Shown piece by piece: positions 26,577-36,700 of a stretch of DNA of 64,000 nucleotides (positions are counted from its first letter, which is position 1; the number at the start of each line of letters is the position of its first letter). This DNA is from Deltaproteobacteria bacterium (GTDB lineage: Bacteria; Desulfobacterota; Desulfomonilia; UBA1062): NCBI GenBank assembly GCA_029547185.1, contig JAKPPU010000004.1:1-64000 (forward strand). Reading direction: 5' to 3'. The notes beneath the pieces were generated by a model. The model ran no database searches, was not told where the DNA came from, and was given only the letters and a program-made list of their open reading frames with translations. The translations under genes were made by a program, and so were the position numbers.

Positions 26577-27804
26577 GTTGAGGCTGCCCGGAGACAAGTC
26601 CATATCCCACCGGGCGTTCATGCTGGGTGCACTGGCACGGGGGACCACGATCGTCCATGGGTCCCTGGAATCGAAGGACGTGCAGAGTACGAGGCAGGCA
26701 CTCCAGATCCTTGGCGCCGATATCGGAAAGCACGGAGACGTCTGGACTGTCGCAGGCGGGAATCTCAGAGAACCGGCGAGCGTTATCGATGCGGGCAATT
26801 CGGGAACGACCGCAAGACTCATCAGCGGGATCTGTGCCGGAATCGACGGTGTCGCTGTCATGACCGGTGACGGCTCGCTGGTGAACAGACCGATGGCCAG
26901 GGTCATGCGTCCCCTGGAAATGATGGGGGCTTCCTTCCTCGCCAGAAAGAACAGGTTCCTGCCCATGGCGATCAAAGGGGGGAAGCTTGCAGGGATCTCG
27001 TACGATATGGACGTCGCCTCTGCCCAGGTGAAATCATGCCTCCTTCTCGCCGGCCTGAAGGCCGAGGGGTTCACCAAAGTGAAAGAGCCCTCCCGCAGCC
27101 GCGATCACTCCGAGCGCATGCTCGCCTTTTTCGGAGCGAATGTCAGCACAGAGGGGAATACGGTCGAGATCGAAGGGCCGCAGGAGATTGAAGCAAGAGA
27201 GATCTTCGTTCCCGGCGATCCCTCATCGGCAGCCTTCCCCGCCGTGTGGGCCGCAGCCGCACGGGAGTCCGAGGTTGTCTTGAGAGATATCTGCCTGAAC
27301 CCTACGAGGATCGGTTTCATAAATGTTCTCCGGAGAATGGGAGCCGATATTTCCTTTGAAAATGCGAGAGGGGTGTCGGGAGAAACCGTTGGAGACATCC
27401 TCGTCAAAGGCGGTGCTTTGCAGGCTACGACCATAGAGGGAGATGAGATACCGAGGCTCATCGACGAGATTCCCATCCTTGCCGTGGCAGCGTGCTTTGC
27501 TCAAGGAACCACGGTAATCAGAGATGCATCCGAGCTCAGGGTGAAAGAAACCGACCGCATAAGCGCCCTGGTGAACGGTCTTGCCTCGCTCGGTGCACAC
27601 GTTGAAGAAAAATCCGACGGGCTCGTCATCCACGGCCCCCTGCATTTCCATGGGGGATCGATCAGGACATATTCAGACCACCGCATTGCCATGGCCTTCC
27701 ACATCCTTTCCAAGATCTCCGATACGGATGTGGCAATTGATGACAGGGACTGCGTGGATATCTCCTTCCCCGGCTTTTTCTCTCTCATGGAGACCCTTGG
27801 ATGA
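26560..27804 (+). CDS. aroA: 3-phosphoshikimate 1-carboxyvinyltransferase (EPSP synthase)
   Basis: 414 aa, transferring enolpyruvate to shikimate-3-phosphate. LPGDKSISHR (9-18, Lys13), DAGNSGTTARL (about 77-87), RDHSERMLAFFG and the catalytic Asp in LIDEIPILAVA (about 300-310) are intact. The Ala-free form of the PEP loop (NSGTT) is typical of class II-like enzymes. AGGAGAG precedes the ATG at 26560. The stop overlaps cmk by ATGA. Confidence 0.96.
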   Translation: MKITGELRLPGDKSISHRAFMLGALARGTTIVHGSLESKDVQSTRQALQILGADIGKHGDVWTVAGGNLREPASVIDAGNSGTTARLISGICAGIDGVAVMTGDGSLVNRPMARVMRPLEMMGASFLARKNRFLPMAIKGGKLAGISYDMDVASAQVKSCLLLAGLKAEGFTKVKEPSRSRDHSERMLAFFGANVSTEGNTVEIEGPQEIEAREIFVPGDPSSAAFPAVWAAAARESEVVLRDICLNPTRIGFINVLRRMGADISFENARGVSGETVGDILVKGGALQATTIEGDEIPRLIDEIPILAVAACFAQGTTVIRDASELRVKETDRISALVNGLASLGAHVEEKSDGLVIHGPLHFHGGSIRTYSDHRIAMAFHILSKISDTDVAIDDRDCVDISFPGFFSLMETLG

Positions 27805-28463
27805 AGCATATCGTTGTCACGATCGATGGGCCTGCAGGAACCGGGAAATCCACCGTTGCCAGAGAAGTTGCGAAAAAACTCGGGTTCGTATATCTCGATA
27901 CGGGAGCGCTATACCGGGCAGCTGCCGTTGCAATAGATGATTCCGGCTGTAAAACGAGCAATGAGCAGGACTGCGTCCGGGTATTGAGCCGCGCAACTAT
28001 CAATTTTGCGGATGAGCATGTTTTCCTCAATGGTCTCGATGTCACTCAGAGAATACGCTCGCAAAGGATAAGCTCTCTTGCCTCAGAGATCGCCGTACAC
28101 CCTTCCGTCAGAAACGCCCTCCTGGATCTCCAGCGCTCGTTCAGGGGGAAGAGCTCACTTGTCGCAGAAGGCAGGGACACAGGTTCCGTCGTCTTTCCGG
28201 ATGCTGATATCAAGATTTACCTGGACGCTTCTCAAGAGGAAAGAGCACGGCGCAGATATGAAGAATTGATCTCCAAGGGGTTTGCAGTTTCTTACGATCA
28301 AGTCTTGAATGACTTGCGGGAAAGGGATTCAAGGGATTCGTCCAGGGCAACCGCGCCCCTTGTCATCCCGCAACACGCTATTGTGGTTGATACGACACAC
28401 CTTAGTATTGAAAATGTGGTAAGAATTGTACTGGATAAGGTACGCAGATATCTAGCCGATTAA
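27801..28463 (+). CDS. cmk: Cytidylate kinase
   Basis: 220 aa, phosphorylating CMP/dCMP. The P-loop GPAGTGKST spans 10-18, followed by YLDTGALYRA (CMP-binding, about 32-41). AEGRDTGSVVFPDADIKIYL and the lid (EERARRRY) are present. It commonly follows aroA in bacteria. It is last in the operon; its 3' end overlaps the convergent small gene by 12 bp. Confidence 0.96.
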   Translation: MKHIVVTIDGPAGTGKSTVAREVAKKLGFVYLDTGALYRAAAVAIDDSGCKTSNEQDCVRVLSRATINFADEHVFLNGLDVTQRIRSQRISSLASEIAVHPSVRNALLDLQRSFRGKSSLVAEGRDTGSVVFPDADIKIYLDASQEERARRRYEELISKGFAVSYDQVLNDLRERDSRDSSRATAPLVIPQHAIVVDTTHLSIENVVRIVLDKVRRYLAD

Positions 28464-28676
28464 CAAGCGGTCCTTCTTGCTCGATGCTTCCGACTCAGCC
28501 TGTTTCCTCATTTCGGCAGACATGTGGTCAAGCATTTCCTTCGAGAAGTTGATAATGTCTTTGTTGGTGAATCCATTATTAACGAGCTCTCTGTACAAGG
28601 ACTTCGCCAGTATCTTAGTGGCTCTTTCCGTATCCATATTTTTCAATATAATATCAAGATTGCTTCTTTTGCTCAT
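28452..28676 (-). CDS. Small conserved-looking hypothetical protein
   Basis: 74 aa, helical and charged, beginning MSKRSNLDIILKNMDTERA. No cysteines, signal or membrane segment. The start at 28676 is supported by GGAGAAAGGG upstream; an ATG at 28733 has no such site. Convergent to cmk with a 12-bp overlap. No family recognised. Confidence 0.6.
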   Translation of the reverse strand: MSKRSNLDIILKNMDTERATKILAKSLYRELVNNGFTNKDIINFSKEMLDHMSAEMRKQAESEASSKKDRLLIG

Positions 28677-28948
28677 ATCGTACCCTTTCTCCACGCTCAC
28701 GAAATTTATGCATCTCCTATGCCAATAGGGCATGTTAATAAATTTATCTGTATTTACAAGATGATATGAGCGCAGGTGTCAGGTTCTCGTGTTATACATT
28801 GTGTAGAATATGCAATAGAGTGATTCAATACCTCCATGCAGTATTTTTTCATTTTATCCAACATCCGCAAGCCGGGAGAATCGTGTGCCGGCAGATTCCT
28901 TCAGAGAGCCGGCCCTTTTACCACACACCGGGTCCAGTCAGCTTCACC

Positions 28949-30265
28949 TTATGTCTGCCCGGAACCATTGCCCTGATTGGACCATCTTGCCTTCTTGCCA
29001 TTTCTTCTCCTGCGTGGCCGCCTTCTCTTCCGGGGGCCCGAGGTAGCCGAAGCTGCCGGGCACAGCTCCTTGAAGATCCTGCCGAAGGGGTCCTTCGCAT
29101 CGATTACCTCTCCTTTATATAAGAGAGAAAAGACGATCGATGCATCGAGATATCTCGATCTCTTTTTCAGAGACCACCTCATCCTGCCCGTCCCCATGGC
29201 TGAGAACATCCGCTCTACGATATAAATGGTCTGGGTGATCCCTGCCTTAAGCGTTTTGGGAATAGTGACGGCCATTTCAGTTCCCACAAGTTCGCTGTGG
29301 AGGATATTGAGGATATCCCTGCCCTCCCTCGTCACATCCCTCAACACCTTTTCTGCCCACGGCCAGAACAGGAGGGCCAATATGCCCTCGTACGGGAACT
29401 TCTTGCCGGCATTGATAAAAGAGTCCACGACGCTCAAGTTATGGGCAAGGGTGTCCCATGCCCCAGGTTCATCCTGCAGAACCTTTCCTGCATTGCCGAA
29501 GAGGATCGGCAGGATGCCGTATCTGTGGAGCATTTGGAACACGGGGCGGGCAAATCCCGATGTCAGATCCTTGTTGAGCTCCTCGAACAGTCTTGCCCCG
29601 GAGCAGGTGCACAAGAGATCACGATCATATACTATTGAGCGGGCAGTTTCCTCTTCGATGGTGAAATCGAGCCGGGCAGCATGCCTCAAGACCCTCCAGA
29701 TCCGGACAGGGTCTTCCGCGTACCTCTCGTGAGGATTGCCGATCATGCACACCCTGTGTTTTTCCATATCCCGAAGGCCGCCGACATAATCGATTATGGA
29801 GAAATCGGAGATGTCGTAAAAAAGCGCGTTGATGGTGATATCTCTCCGAAAGGCATCTTCGGCAGGTGTGCCGAATGAATTGTTCTGGTCCGGGCCCGTC
29901 TCCGATTCGCCTTCGGGCTCCTTTTCGGGCTCCTTCCGGAATGTCGCCACCTCGATGATCTTTCCCCCCTTGAACCTGATGTGAGCCAGCCGGAACCGCC
30001 TGCCTATGAGAAGGCAATTGCCGAAGAGCTTCTTTACCTGCCCGGGATGAGCATCTGTTACGACATCGAAATCCTTCGGCTTCTTCCCAAGGAGAAGATC
30101 CCGCACCGCGCCCCCTACAAGATACGCCTTGAATCCGTTCCGATAGAGACGGTAGAGGACTTTCAGCGCATCAGGATCAATATCCTTGCGGGAAATCGGG
30201 TGCCGTGCGCGAGTGAGAACGGCCGGATCGCTATTCTCCGTTCGCTGGGGTGCTGAAGCTTTCAT
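28949..30265 (-). CDS. pcnB: Poly(A) polymerase / CCA-adding-like nucleotidyltransferase
   Basis: 438 aa with a class II nucleotidyltransferase head: GGAVRDLLLG (about 51-60) and the metal-binding DFDVVTD (65-71). RRDITINALFYD and EDPVRIWRVLRHAARLDF follow, then a helical body and a very basic tail (KRRRPRRRRNGKK). The basic tail and length favour PcnB-type poly(A) polymerase, which tags RNA for decay, over a CCA-adding enzyme, but sequence alone does not separate them with certainty. The start at 30265 follows AAGGA and overlaps yacG by 35 bp. Confidence 0.85.
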   Translation of the reverse strand: MKASAPQRTENSDPAVLTRARHPISRKDIDPDALKVLYRLYRNGFKAYLVGGAVRDLLLGKKPKDFDVVTDAHPGQVKKLFGNCLLIGRRFRLAHIRFKGGKIIEVATFRKEPEKEPEGESETGPDQNNSFGTPAEDAFRRDITINALFYDISDFSIIDYVGGLRDMEKHRVCMIGNPHERYAEDPVRIWRVLRHAARLDFTIEEETARSIVYDRDLLCTCSGARLFEELNKDLTSGFARPVFQMLHRYGILPILFGNAGKVLQDEPGAWDTLAHNLSVVDSFINAGKKFPYEGILALLFWPWAEKVLRDVTREGRDILNILHSELVGTEMAVTIPKTLKAGITQTIYIVERMFSAMGTGRMRWSLKKRSRYLDASIVFSLLYKGEVIDAKDPFGRIFKELCPAASATSGPRKRRRPRRRRNGKKARWSNQGNGSGQT

Positions 30266-30425
30266 CCTGTTCGTCCTTCGATACTCTATACGACTCTTCG
30301 CTCCAGCGGATAAAATCGATTCCCTTGCAGACGCGTGAACAGAACGGCCTGAACGGATTTTGCTCATAAGGGGTCATCTTTCCGCACGCTGGACATGGAA
30401 TTATTCTCGTTCCTTTGGATGCCAT
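30231..30425 (-). CDS. yacG: YacG-like zinc-binding DNA gyrase inhibitor
   Basis: 64 aa with four zinc ligands in the YacG pattern: C11-P-A-C14-G-K and F-C29-S-R-V-C33, followed by the invariant-type IDFIRW. E. coli YacG binds GyrB and inhibits gyrase. A Glu-rich C-terminus follows. It overlaps pcnB and is probably co-transcribed with it. Confidence 0.85.
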   Translation of the reverse strand: MASKGTRIIPCPACGKMTPYEQNPFRPFCSRVCKGIDFIRWSEESYRVSKDEQDESFSTPANGE

Positions 30426-30474
30426 TACTATTTCCTTTGGATAGAATCATCCTTATCGTAAGTATCTATCTCAA

Positions 30475-30489
30475 GTGGCGTGACGCCAC
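30475..30489. promoter_or_regulatory. Palindrome GTGGCGT-g-ACGCCAC, candidate operator
   Basis: Perfect 7-bp arms around one base in the 247-bp divergent region between yacG and the TetR gene. A DNA-binding protein site is likely by form; the binder is unknown. Confidence 0.35.
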
Positions 30490-30518
30490 GATCGCATCTC
30501 TCGCCGTATGCATAATCT

Positions 30519-30535
30519 CTATATAGGGTATATAG
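30519..30535. promoter_or_regulatory. Palindrome CTATATA-ggg-TATATAG, candidate TetR operator
   Basis: Perfect 7-bp arms with a 3-bp centre, 17 bp in all, the usual size of a TetR-family operator. It lies 138 bp upstream of the TetR start. Confidence 0.35.
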
Positions 30536-30672
30536 CACACTTCTTATCTTGTCAATTCCAGGTGATACCCACTTTGTGAATTGTTCATTGTTTTTTTCCA
30601 TGAAAAATTTCTATTGACTAAACGAGAAGAACAATGGTTTGAAAAAACCAAACACCACAGAGGATACGCACA

Positions 30673-31323
30673 ATGCAGAAAAAGGTAAGAAGGAAGCGGC
30701 AGATTCTCAGGAATAAAACCATCATCCTCCGATCCTCCAGGGAATTGTTCCACAAAAAGGGATTTTATGGGACTACCATGGAAGATATTGCCGAACATTC
30801 CGGATTCGACAGGCGGACCATTTATAATCATTTCAAAAACAGAGAAGACATCTTTGCAGCACTCATCTCGGGAATTCTCACCGACATCTCTTCGGCCTTC
30901 GACGAGATCGCTTCAGAGAACGGCTCATCCCTTGAAAAGCTGCGAAGACTGGTCTTGAGGCTCCTCGACCTCTATATTGAACATTCGCAGCTCCTCAACA
31001 TTTTCATGTCCGAATACGAAATCAACGAGATAAAGAAAAAGCGCTACATCTCAGCATATACACTCAAGAACATCAGAGACTACAAAGATATCGAGTCCCG
31101 CCTCGTGGAGATGATCAGACAGGCCCAGGAGGAAGAGCTGGTAGTGAACATCCATCCCTTCATCCTTGCAGGGGTTCTCAACGAACTGATCTTAAGGAGT
31201 GTGATCGTTCTTCACAACCACAAGGGGTCCATTCGCAAGAAGGATCTCATTCATGACATCTTCGAGCTTCTCGGGAAAAACGTAGTAAAGGTACCACGCC
31301 AGGCACAGCCTGCCTCGACGTAA
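30673..31323 (+). CDS. TetR/AcrR family transcriptional regulator
   Basis: 216 aa with the TetR helix-turn-helix near residues 35-60 (MEDIAEHSGFDRRTIYNHF) after a basic N-terminus, and a helical ligand domain. It is divergent from yacG-pcnB and convergent to groESL, from which it is separated by a strong stem-loop. The upstream palindromes suggest autoregulation. The effector is unknown. Confidence 0.88.
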   Translation: MQKKVRRKRQILRNKTIILRSSRELFHKKGFYGTTMEDIAEHSGFDRRTIYNHFKNREDIFAALISGILTDISSAFDEIASENGSSLEKLRRLVLRLLDLYIEHSQLLNIFMSEYEINEIKKKRYISAYTLKNIRDYKDIESRLVEMIRQAQEEELVVNIHPFILAGVLNELILRSVIVLHNHKGSIRKKDLIHDIFELLGKNVVKVPRQAQPAST

Positions 31324-31367
31324 TCAGGCCTTCCTCTCTTTAAAAAGCATTGTCCTCTGCAATACAA

Positions 31368-31396
31368 GAAGGGCCGGATGGTTGATCCGGCCCTTC
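31368..31396. terminator. Bidirectional intrinsic terminator between tetR and groEL
   Basis: GAAGGGCCGGAT (31368-31379) pairs perfectly with ATCCGGCCCTTC (31385-31396) around a 5-nt loop. T-rich sequence (TTTCATTTCTTTA) follows on the plus strand. It serves the TetR gene and, less strongly, the convergent groEL transcript. Confidence 0.85.
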
Positions 31397-31425
31397 TTTC
31401 ATTTCTTTATCCTGTCCTCGGGAGC

Positions 31426-33063
31426 TTACATCATCCCGCCCATGTCAGGCGGCATACCTCCGCCGGGCATGCCCGCAGCAGGTTTTTCTTCCGGTATCTC
31501 CGCCACCATGACTTCTGTAGTCAGCAGCAGCCCGGCAACAGAAGTAGCATTCTGCAGTGCCGACCTGGTCACCTTGGTCGGGTCGATGATGCCTGCCTTG
31601 AGCATGTCTTCATACTCTTCCTTTTCTGCATTGAACCCTTCGTTCCCCTTGAGACTCTTCACCTTTTCCACGACAATACCGCCCTCGAGGCCTGCATTGA
31701 CGGCAATCTGTCGGAGAGGCTCTTCAAGAGCTTTCTGGACGATCTTTACACCGAATACCTGATCACCTTCGAGCTTCAGGCTATTGAGCTTATCGATGCA
31801 TCGCAGCAGCGCCACCCCGCCTCCAGCAAGGAAGCCTTCCTCTACTGCAGCCCTCGTAGCGTGGAGCGCGTCTTCCACTCGAGCCTTCTTTTCCTTCATT
31901 TCGGGCTCGGTAGCAGCACCCACCTTGATGACGGCCACACCGCCTGCGAGCTTGGCAAGCCTTTCCTGGAGCTTCTCACGGTCATAGTCCGAGGTGGACT
32001 CCTCTATCTGGGCCTTGATCTGGGTGATTCTGCCCTGGATTGCACTGCTGGACCCTGCACCCTCAACTATGGTGGTGTTGTCCTTATCGATGATTACCTT
32101 CTTGGCTGTCCCGAGATCGACTACGGTAACCGAATCGAGTTTCCTTCCGAGCTCTTCGGAAACGAGCTGTCCGCCGGTGAGAGTCGCGATGTCTTCGAGC
32201 ATGGCCTTCCGCCGGTCGCCGAAGCCGGGCGCCTTGACGGCCGCACACTTCAGGGTGCCTCTGAGCTTGTTCACCACCAGGGTGGCAAGGGCCTCACCCT
32301 CGATATCCTCCGAGATGATCAAGAGGGCTCTTCCTTCTTTGGCGATCTGCTCGAGGACAGGGATAATGTCCCTCATGTTGCTGATCTTCTTGTCATAGAT
32401 GAGGATGTAGGGATCATCCAGGACCGCTTCCATTCTCTCTGCGTCGGTAACGAAATAAGGAGAGAGGTAGCCCCGGTCGAACTGCATGCCCTCGACCAGC
32501 TCCAGGGTGGTATCCATACCCTTTGCCTCTTCCACGGTAATGACTCCCTCTTTGCCTACCTTGTCCATGGCGTCGGCGATCATCTCACCGACTTCCGTGT
32601 CGCCATTTGCAGAGATGGTGCCCACCTGCTGGATTTCCTTTTTGTCCTCTACACTCTTGCTCATATTCTTGAGCTCTTCGACGACCTGGGCTGTCGCCTT
32701 GTCGATGCCGCGCTTCAGATCCATTGCATTCATGCCGCCGGCAAGGTATTTCAGGCCTTCACGATAGATAGCCTGGGCTAGAACAGTCGCCGTCGTCGTA
32801 CCATCACCCGCGACATCGGAGGTCTTCGATGCGACCTCCTTTACCATCTGTGCTCCCATATTTTCGAATTTGTCCTTGAGCTCGATCTCTTTGGCCACGG
32901 TGACTCCATCCTTTGTAACTGTCGGCGCGCCGAACATCTTATCGAGGATGGCGTTTCTCCCCTTGGGGCCCAATGTCGCCTTTACGGCGTTTGCCAGCTT
33001 ATCAACACCGGAAAGTACCCGCGATCTTGCTTCCTGATTATAGATAATTTCTTTTCCAGCCAT
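31426..33063 (-). CDS. groL: Chaperonin GroEL
   Basis: 545 aa, full length. It has [20 protein letters not shown] at the start, TLGPKGRNA, the ATP-binding [14 protein letters not shown] segment, and the Gly-Met-rich C-terminal tail ([12 protein letters not shown]). The tetradecameric ring folds proteins with GroES. It lies 15 bp after groES, and the operon is preceded by a perfect CIRCE element, so HrcA repression is expected. Confidence 0.99.
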   Translation of the reverse strand: MAGKEIIYNQEARSRVLSGVDKLANAVKATLGPKGRNAILDKMFGAPTVTKDGVTVAKEIELKDKFENMGAQMVKEVASKTSDVAGDGTTTATVLAQAIYREGLKYLAGGMNAMDLKRGIDKATAQVVEELKNMSKSVEDKKEIQQVGTISANGDTEVGEMIADAMDKVGKEGVITVEEAKGMDTTLELVEGMQFDRGYLSPYFVTDAERMEAVLDDPYILIYDKKISNMRDIIPVLEQIAKEGRALLIISEDIEGEALATLVVNKLRGTLKCAAVKAPGFGDRRKAMLEDIATLTGGQLVSEELGRKLDSVTVVDLGTAKKVIIDKDNTTIVEGAGSSSAIQGRITQIKAQIEESTSDYDREKLQERLAKLAGGVAVIKVGAATEPEMKEKKARVEDALHATRAAVEEGFLAGGGVALLRCIDKLNSLKLEGDQVFGVKIVQKALEEPLRQIAVNAGLEGGIVVEKVKSLKGNEGFNAEKEEYEDMLKAGIIDPTKVTRSALQNATSVAGLLLTTEVMVAEIPEEKPAAGMPGGGMPPDMGGMM

Positions 33064-33078
33064 ATCATTCCTCCTTGG

Positions 33079-33366
33079 CTACTCGATAATACCCAGTATG
33101 TCGTCTTCTCTCATGATCAACAGCTCTTCACCTTCAACCTTCACCTCGGTACCGGCATATTTGGAAAAGAGCACCTTGTTTCCCTTTTTCACATCGAGGG
33201 GGATCACCTTGCCGTCCTCGGTCTTCTTGCCGCTGCCCACAGCCATGATCTCACCCATCTGGGGTTTTTCCTTTGCCGTATCGGGGATTATGATGCCGCC
33301 CTTCGTCTTCTCTTCTTCTTCAATCCTCTTGACCAGCACACGATCCTGCAACGGTCGTATTTTCAT
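33079..33366 (-). CDS. groS: Co-chaperonin GroES
   Basis: 95 aa, full length. [20 protein letters not shown] at the start; the mobile loop [15 protein letters not shown] (about 21-35) and the [20 protein letters not shown] core are intact. It caps the GroEL ring. AGGAGGAAGG precedes the start; the CIRCE operator ends 26 bp upstream. Confidence 0.99.
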   Translation of the reverse strand: MKIRPLQDRVLVKRIEEEEKTKGGIIIPDTAKEKPQMGEIMAVGSGKKTEDGKVIPLDVKKGNKVLFSKYAGTEVKVEGEELLIMREDDILGIIE

Positions 33367-33391
33367 TTCCTTCCTCCTTTAAAGATATTTG

Positions 33392-33418
33392 TTAGCACTC
33401 AGGACGAATGAGTGCTAA
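33392..33418 (-). promoter_or_regulatory. CIRCE operator (HrcA binding site)
   Basis: TTAGCACTC-N9-GAGTGCTAA, a perfect match to the CIRCE consensus, immediately upstream of groES. It implies heat-shock control by an HrcA repressor encoded elsewhere. The remaining 337 bp to the next gene start (33419-33755) hold no recognised gene. Confidence 0.97.
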
Positions 33419-33755
33419 CACGGATACCGACATTCAAGCAAAAATTCAACCCCAAAAATACCCCTTCGGCTCAAATGCGACTATATATTTCCCGATTATC
33501 AAAAATACCAAAATGGCTATCTGACGTTTCCTCTCGAAATCTAACCGTATCTCGTTCTTTTTTTTCCGACACTCTCTATTCTGCCAGGGTTGCCTCATGA
33601 GACGAATCTTGAGAAATGCGCAGCAGCCGGAATGCCGTCTTTCCTTATTGGGAACGGTCCGATCAACCCGTTATACCAGCGAGAGGTTGTGCAACAGGTA
33701 CAGCCATATATTATTTATTTTAATTGGATTTGTTTATGACTTCAGGAGGCGGACA

Positions 33756-36700
33756 ATGAGCTATCTCGGCATTGATGTAGGGAGCTCGTATCTGAAAGTC
33801 TGGCATGAAGACGATTCGGAGACGTTAATTTATTCGAGCTGTATCCATCATAAGGGATCTCCTCGCGAGGCCCTGATAGGAGAGCTCGCGAGAACACCAT
33901 CCCAGCCCGAATCGCTGTGTTACTCGGGAGTCATCCATGGTGACGGCATCAGCCGCTGGCAGGCAGATGGTCTCCTGGCAGAGATCAACTACCTCAGAGG
34001 TATTTATCCCGGTGAAGCCCTGCTGGTAATGGGTGCAGAAAAGATAGAGCTCGCTCACTTCGACCAAGGCGGCAGGATCCTTGACTACCGGACAAATCCT
34101 GCCTGCGCTGCAGGAACAGGATCATTCCTCGACGAGCAGATGGGGCGGCTGGGGATAAAGATTTCCGATCTCGATCGCATAGCAATCGATGAGTGTGCCC
34201 CTGCAGTAGCGACCAGGTGTGCGGTTTTTGCAAAGACGGACCTGATCCACCTCCAGCAGGAAGGCCATTCTTCCCATGCCCTGTATAACGGGCTCTGCAA
34301 GGGCCTCGTGATGTCGGGCATGAAGAGCATATTCGGCGGCAGCATCCCTGATGGGAAAGGTGTTCTCCTCACGGGAGGGCTCCTGGCAAATCCTCATATC
34401 AGTCACTATCTCCGCACAGTCATGCCAAAGGCGGTCATCGTTGACAACCCCATGTTCTCACGGGCCAGGGGATTATGCGCCAGTGCGCGTATGGGAAAGC
34501 TCCCCGTGGACGGTTTCATGAGCAGGATCGTATCCCTGCCCATGCAGGTATGCCGGGACAACGGCGCCCGGCCTCTCACACTCGACAAGAGCTCGTTCCC
34601 TTCGCGGGATATGGCGAGGTCCCTCGATTCCGAAGGCAATGAGGTCTGGCATGATATCGGCAAAGGCGAATCATTCGAAGCCTATCTCGGTGTCGACGTA
34701 GGATCGACCTCCACAAAGGCAGTTCTCGTGGAGGATGTCACCGGCGCCATCAGGCTCGACATCTATACCAGGACGTCAGGCAATCCCATCGAGGCCACCA
34801 GAAGGATCTTCAGGGGTATTACTTCATTGCGGAAGATCAATGGGTTCGATGTGAGAATCAAGGGATGCTGCTCCACGGGTTCGGGCAGGAAGCTCGTCGG
34901 CACCATCATCGGTGCAGACCTCATCATAAACGAGATATCCGCCCATGCAAAAGGCGCCAAGTCGGTAGACGAGAGCGTCGAGACCATCTTCGAGATCGGA
35001 GGCCAGGATTCCAAATTCATACGGCTTGATCAGGGCAGGATTGTGGATGTCAACATGAACTACGTCTGCGCTGCAGGTACGGGCTCCTTCATCGAAGAGC
35101 AGGCAAATACCCTCGATATGGGCCTTGATGCCATCGGCGAGGCAGCTCTCGGAGTCCGCCCGTTGGCAAATTCCGATCGATGCACGGTATTCATGAACCA
35201 GGAGATCACCCGCCAGCTTTGTGTAGGATATCCCAAAGAATCCATCATGGCAGGCGTGCTCCATGCAGTGATCAAGAACTATCTCAATCGGGTCGTGGGC
35301 AACCGGTCCTACCGTTCGGAAAGGATCGTGTTCCAGGGGGCGACCGCGAGGAACAAAGGCCTTGTCGCATCCCTCGAGCAGATCACCGGAGCCGAGGTCA
35401 TGGTCTCCCCATTCTGTCATGTAATGGGGGCTTATGGGGCTGCACTGCTCGTAAGGGACAAGAATATCCGTTCCACGTCCTTCAGGGGCTTCGAGATCCC
35501 CGAGACCGAGGTAAAGGAGACTGTCTGCAGGGGATGCGAGAATACCTGCAGGATCACTGTCGTGAAAACGGGGAACGAGACGGTCAGCTGGGGCTATCTG
35601 TGCGGCAGAGAGCAGGGATCCGGGACGAAGGCGGGAAAGGGCAACCCTGCCATGAGGCTCAGGCAGGACCTTCTTGCACGTTTCGGCAGAAGGCATGAAA
35701 GTCGGGAAAGGACTGTGAGAGTGCCTGCTCTCGGCCTCTATGATGAGTTCATCCCCCTCTTCACCGAGATGGGAACCGAGCTGAACATCCCCATCGAAGT
35801 CTGCTGTCCGACAAAGGACGAGATCGCTCGAGAGCTTACCCTCCTGGGATCAGGCGATTTCTGCTATCCTATCAAGGTCGCCATCGCCTGTACCAACATC
35901 ACGGCGCGAAAGTTCCCGGAGGACCCGGTCCTGCTTCCCTTTCTCATCCAGGAGGAAAAGGATCGGGAGATCACTCCGAGGAGCCTGTACTGTCCTTTCA
36001 TAACTTCTCTGCCAAGCCTTTATAAGCACTGTCCGGATTCAGAGAGGATCTACACACCGATCCTCGATCTGAGCGAGAAGCCTTCCAGGCAGGCAGGATG
36101 GATCGGGGAGTTTTTCGAAAAGGCCGGATTCCCCGGCATCTCCCGATCGAGAATAGAAAAAGCGTATAAGAAGGGCATTGAAAAACTGTACGAATACCGC
36201 AGGATGCTTACAGCCCAAGGGAAATCGCTGCTTGAAGGCTTCCCTAAGGATCGCCCTGTCATCGTGCTCTTGGGGAGGCCATACAACCTCTACCACAAGA
36301 TCCTGAACCTCGGCATACCCGAGCTCATCGAGTCTCTGGGCTATGCCGTCGTCCCGATGGACATCATTCCCGACGAGGTGGGAAACACACAGATCATGGA
36401 GCATTTCCCCGACCTGTTCTGGCACTCGGGTCAGCGCATTCTGCGAAAGGCGCTCACCATCAAGAGCAAGCCGAACATGTTTCCCCTCATGCTCTCCAAC
36501 TTCTCCTGCGGACCCGATTCGTTCATCCTGAGCTACTTCGAGGAGGTGTCCCGCAGCAAGCCTTACCTCATCCTGGAGCTCGACGAGCATGGATCCGCCA
36601 CCGGCTACCAGACAAGGATAGAGGCATTCTGCGACATGATCGAGCAGTACAGGGCGCGTGCTGTCGAGCCCTCAAGCACTGGCAAGGGTCTCATCCACCT

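Noticed and set aside
25557..27077. 506-codon open frame opposite tyrA and aroA
   Set aside because: Antisense to two genes with intact catalytic motifs; no ribosome binding site or domain.
31378..32781. Long open frame (467 codons) opposite groEL
   Set aside because: Entirely antisense to a full-length groEL and has no family resemblance; a codon-bias shadow.
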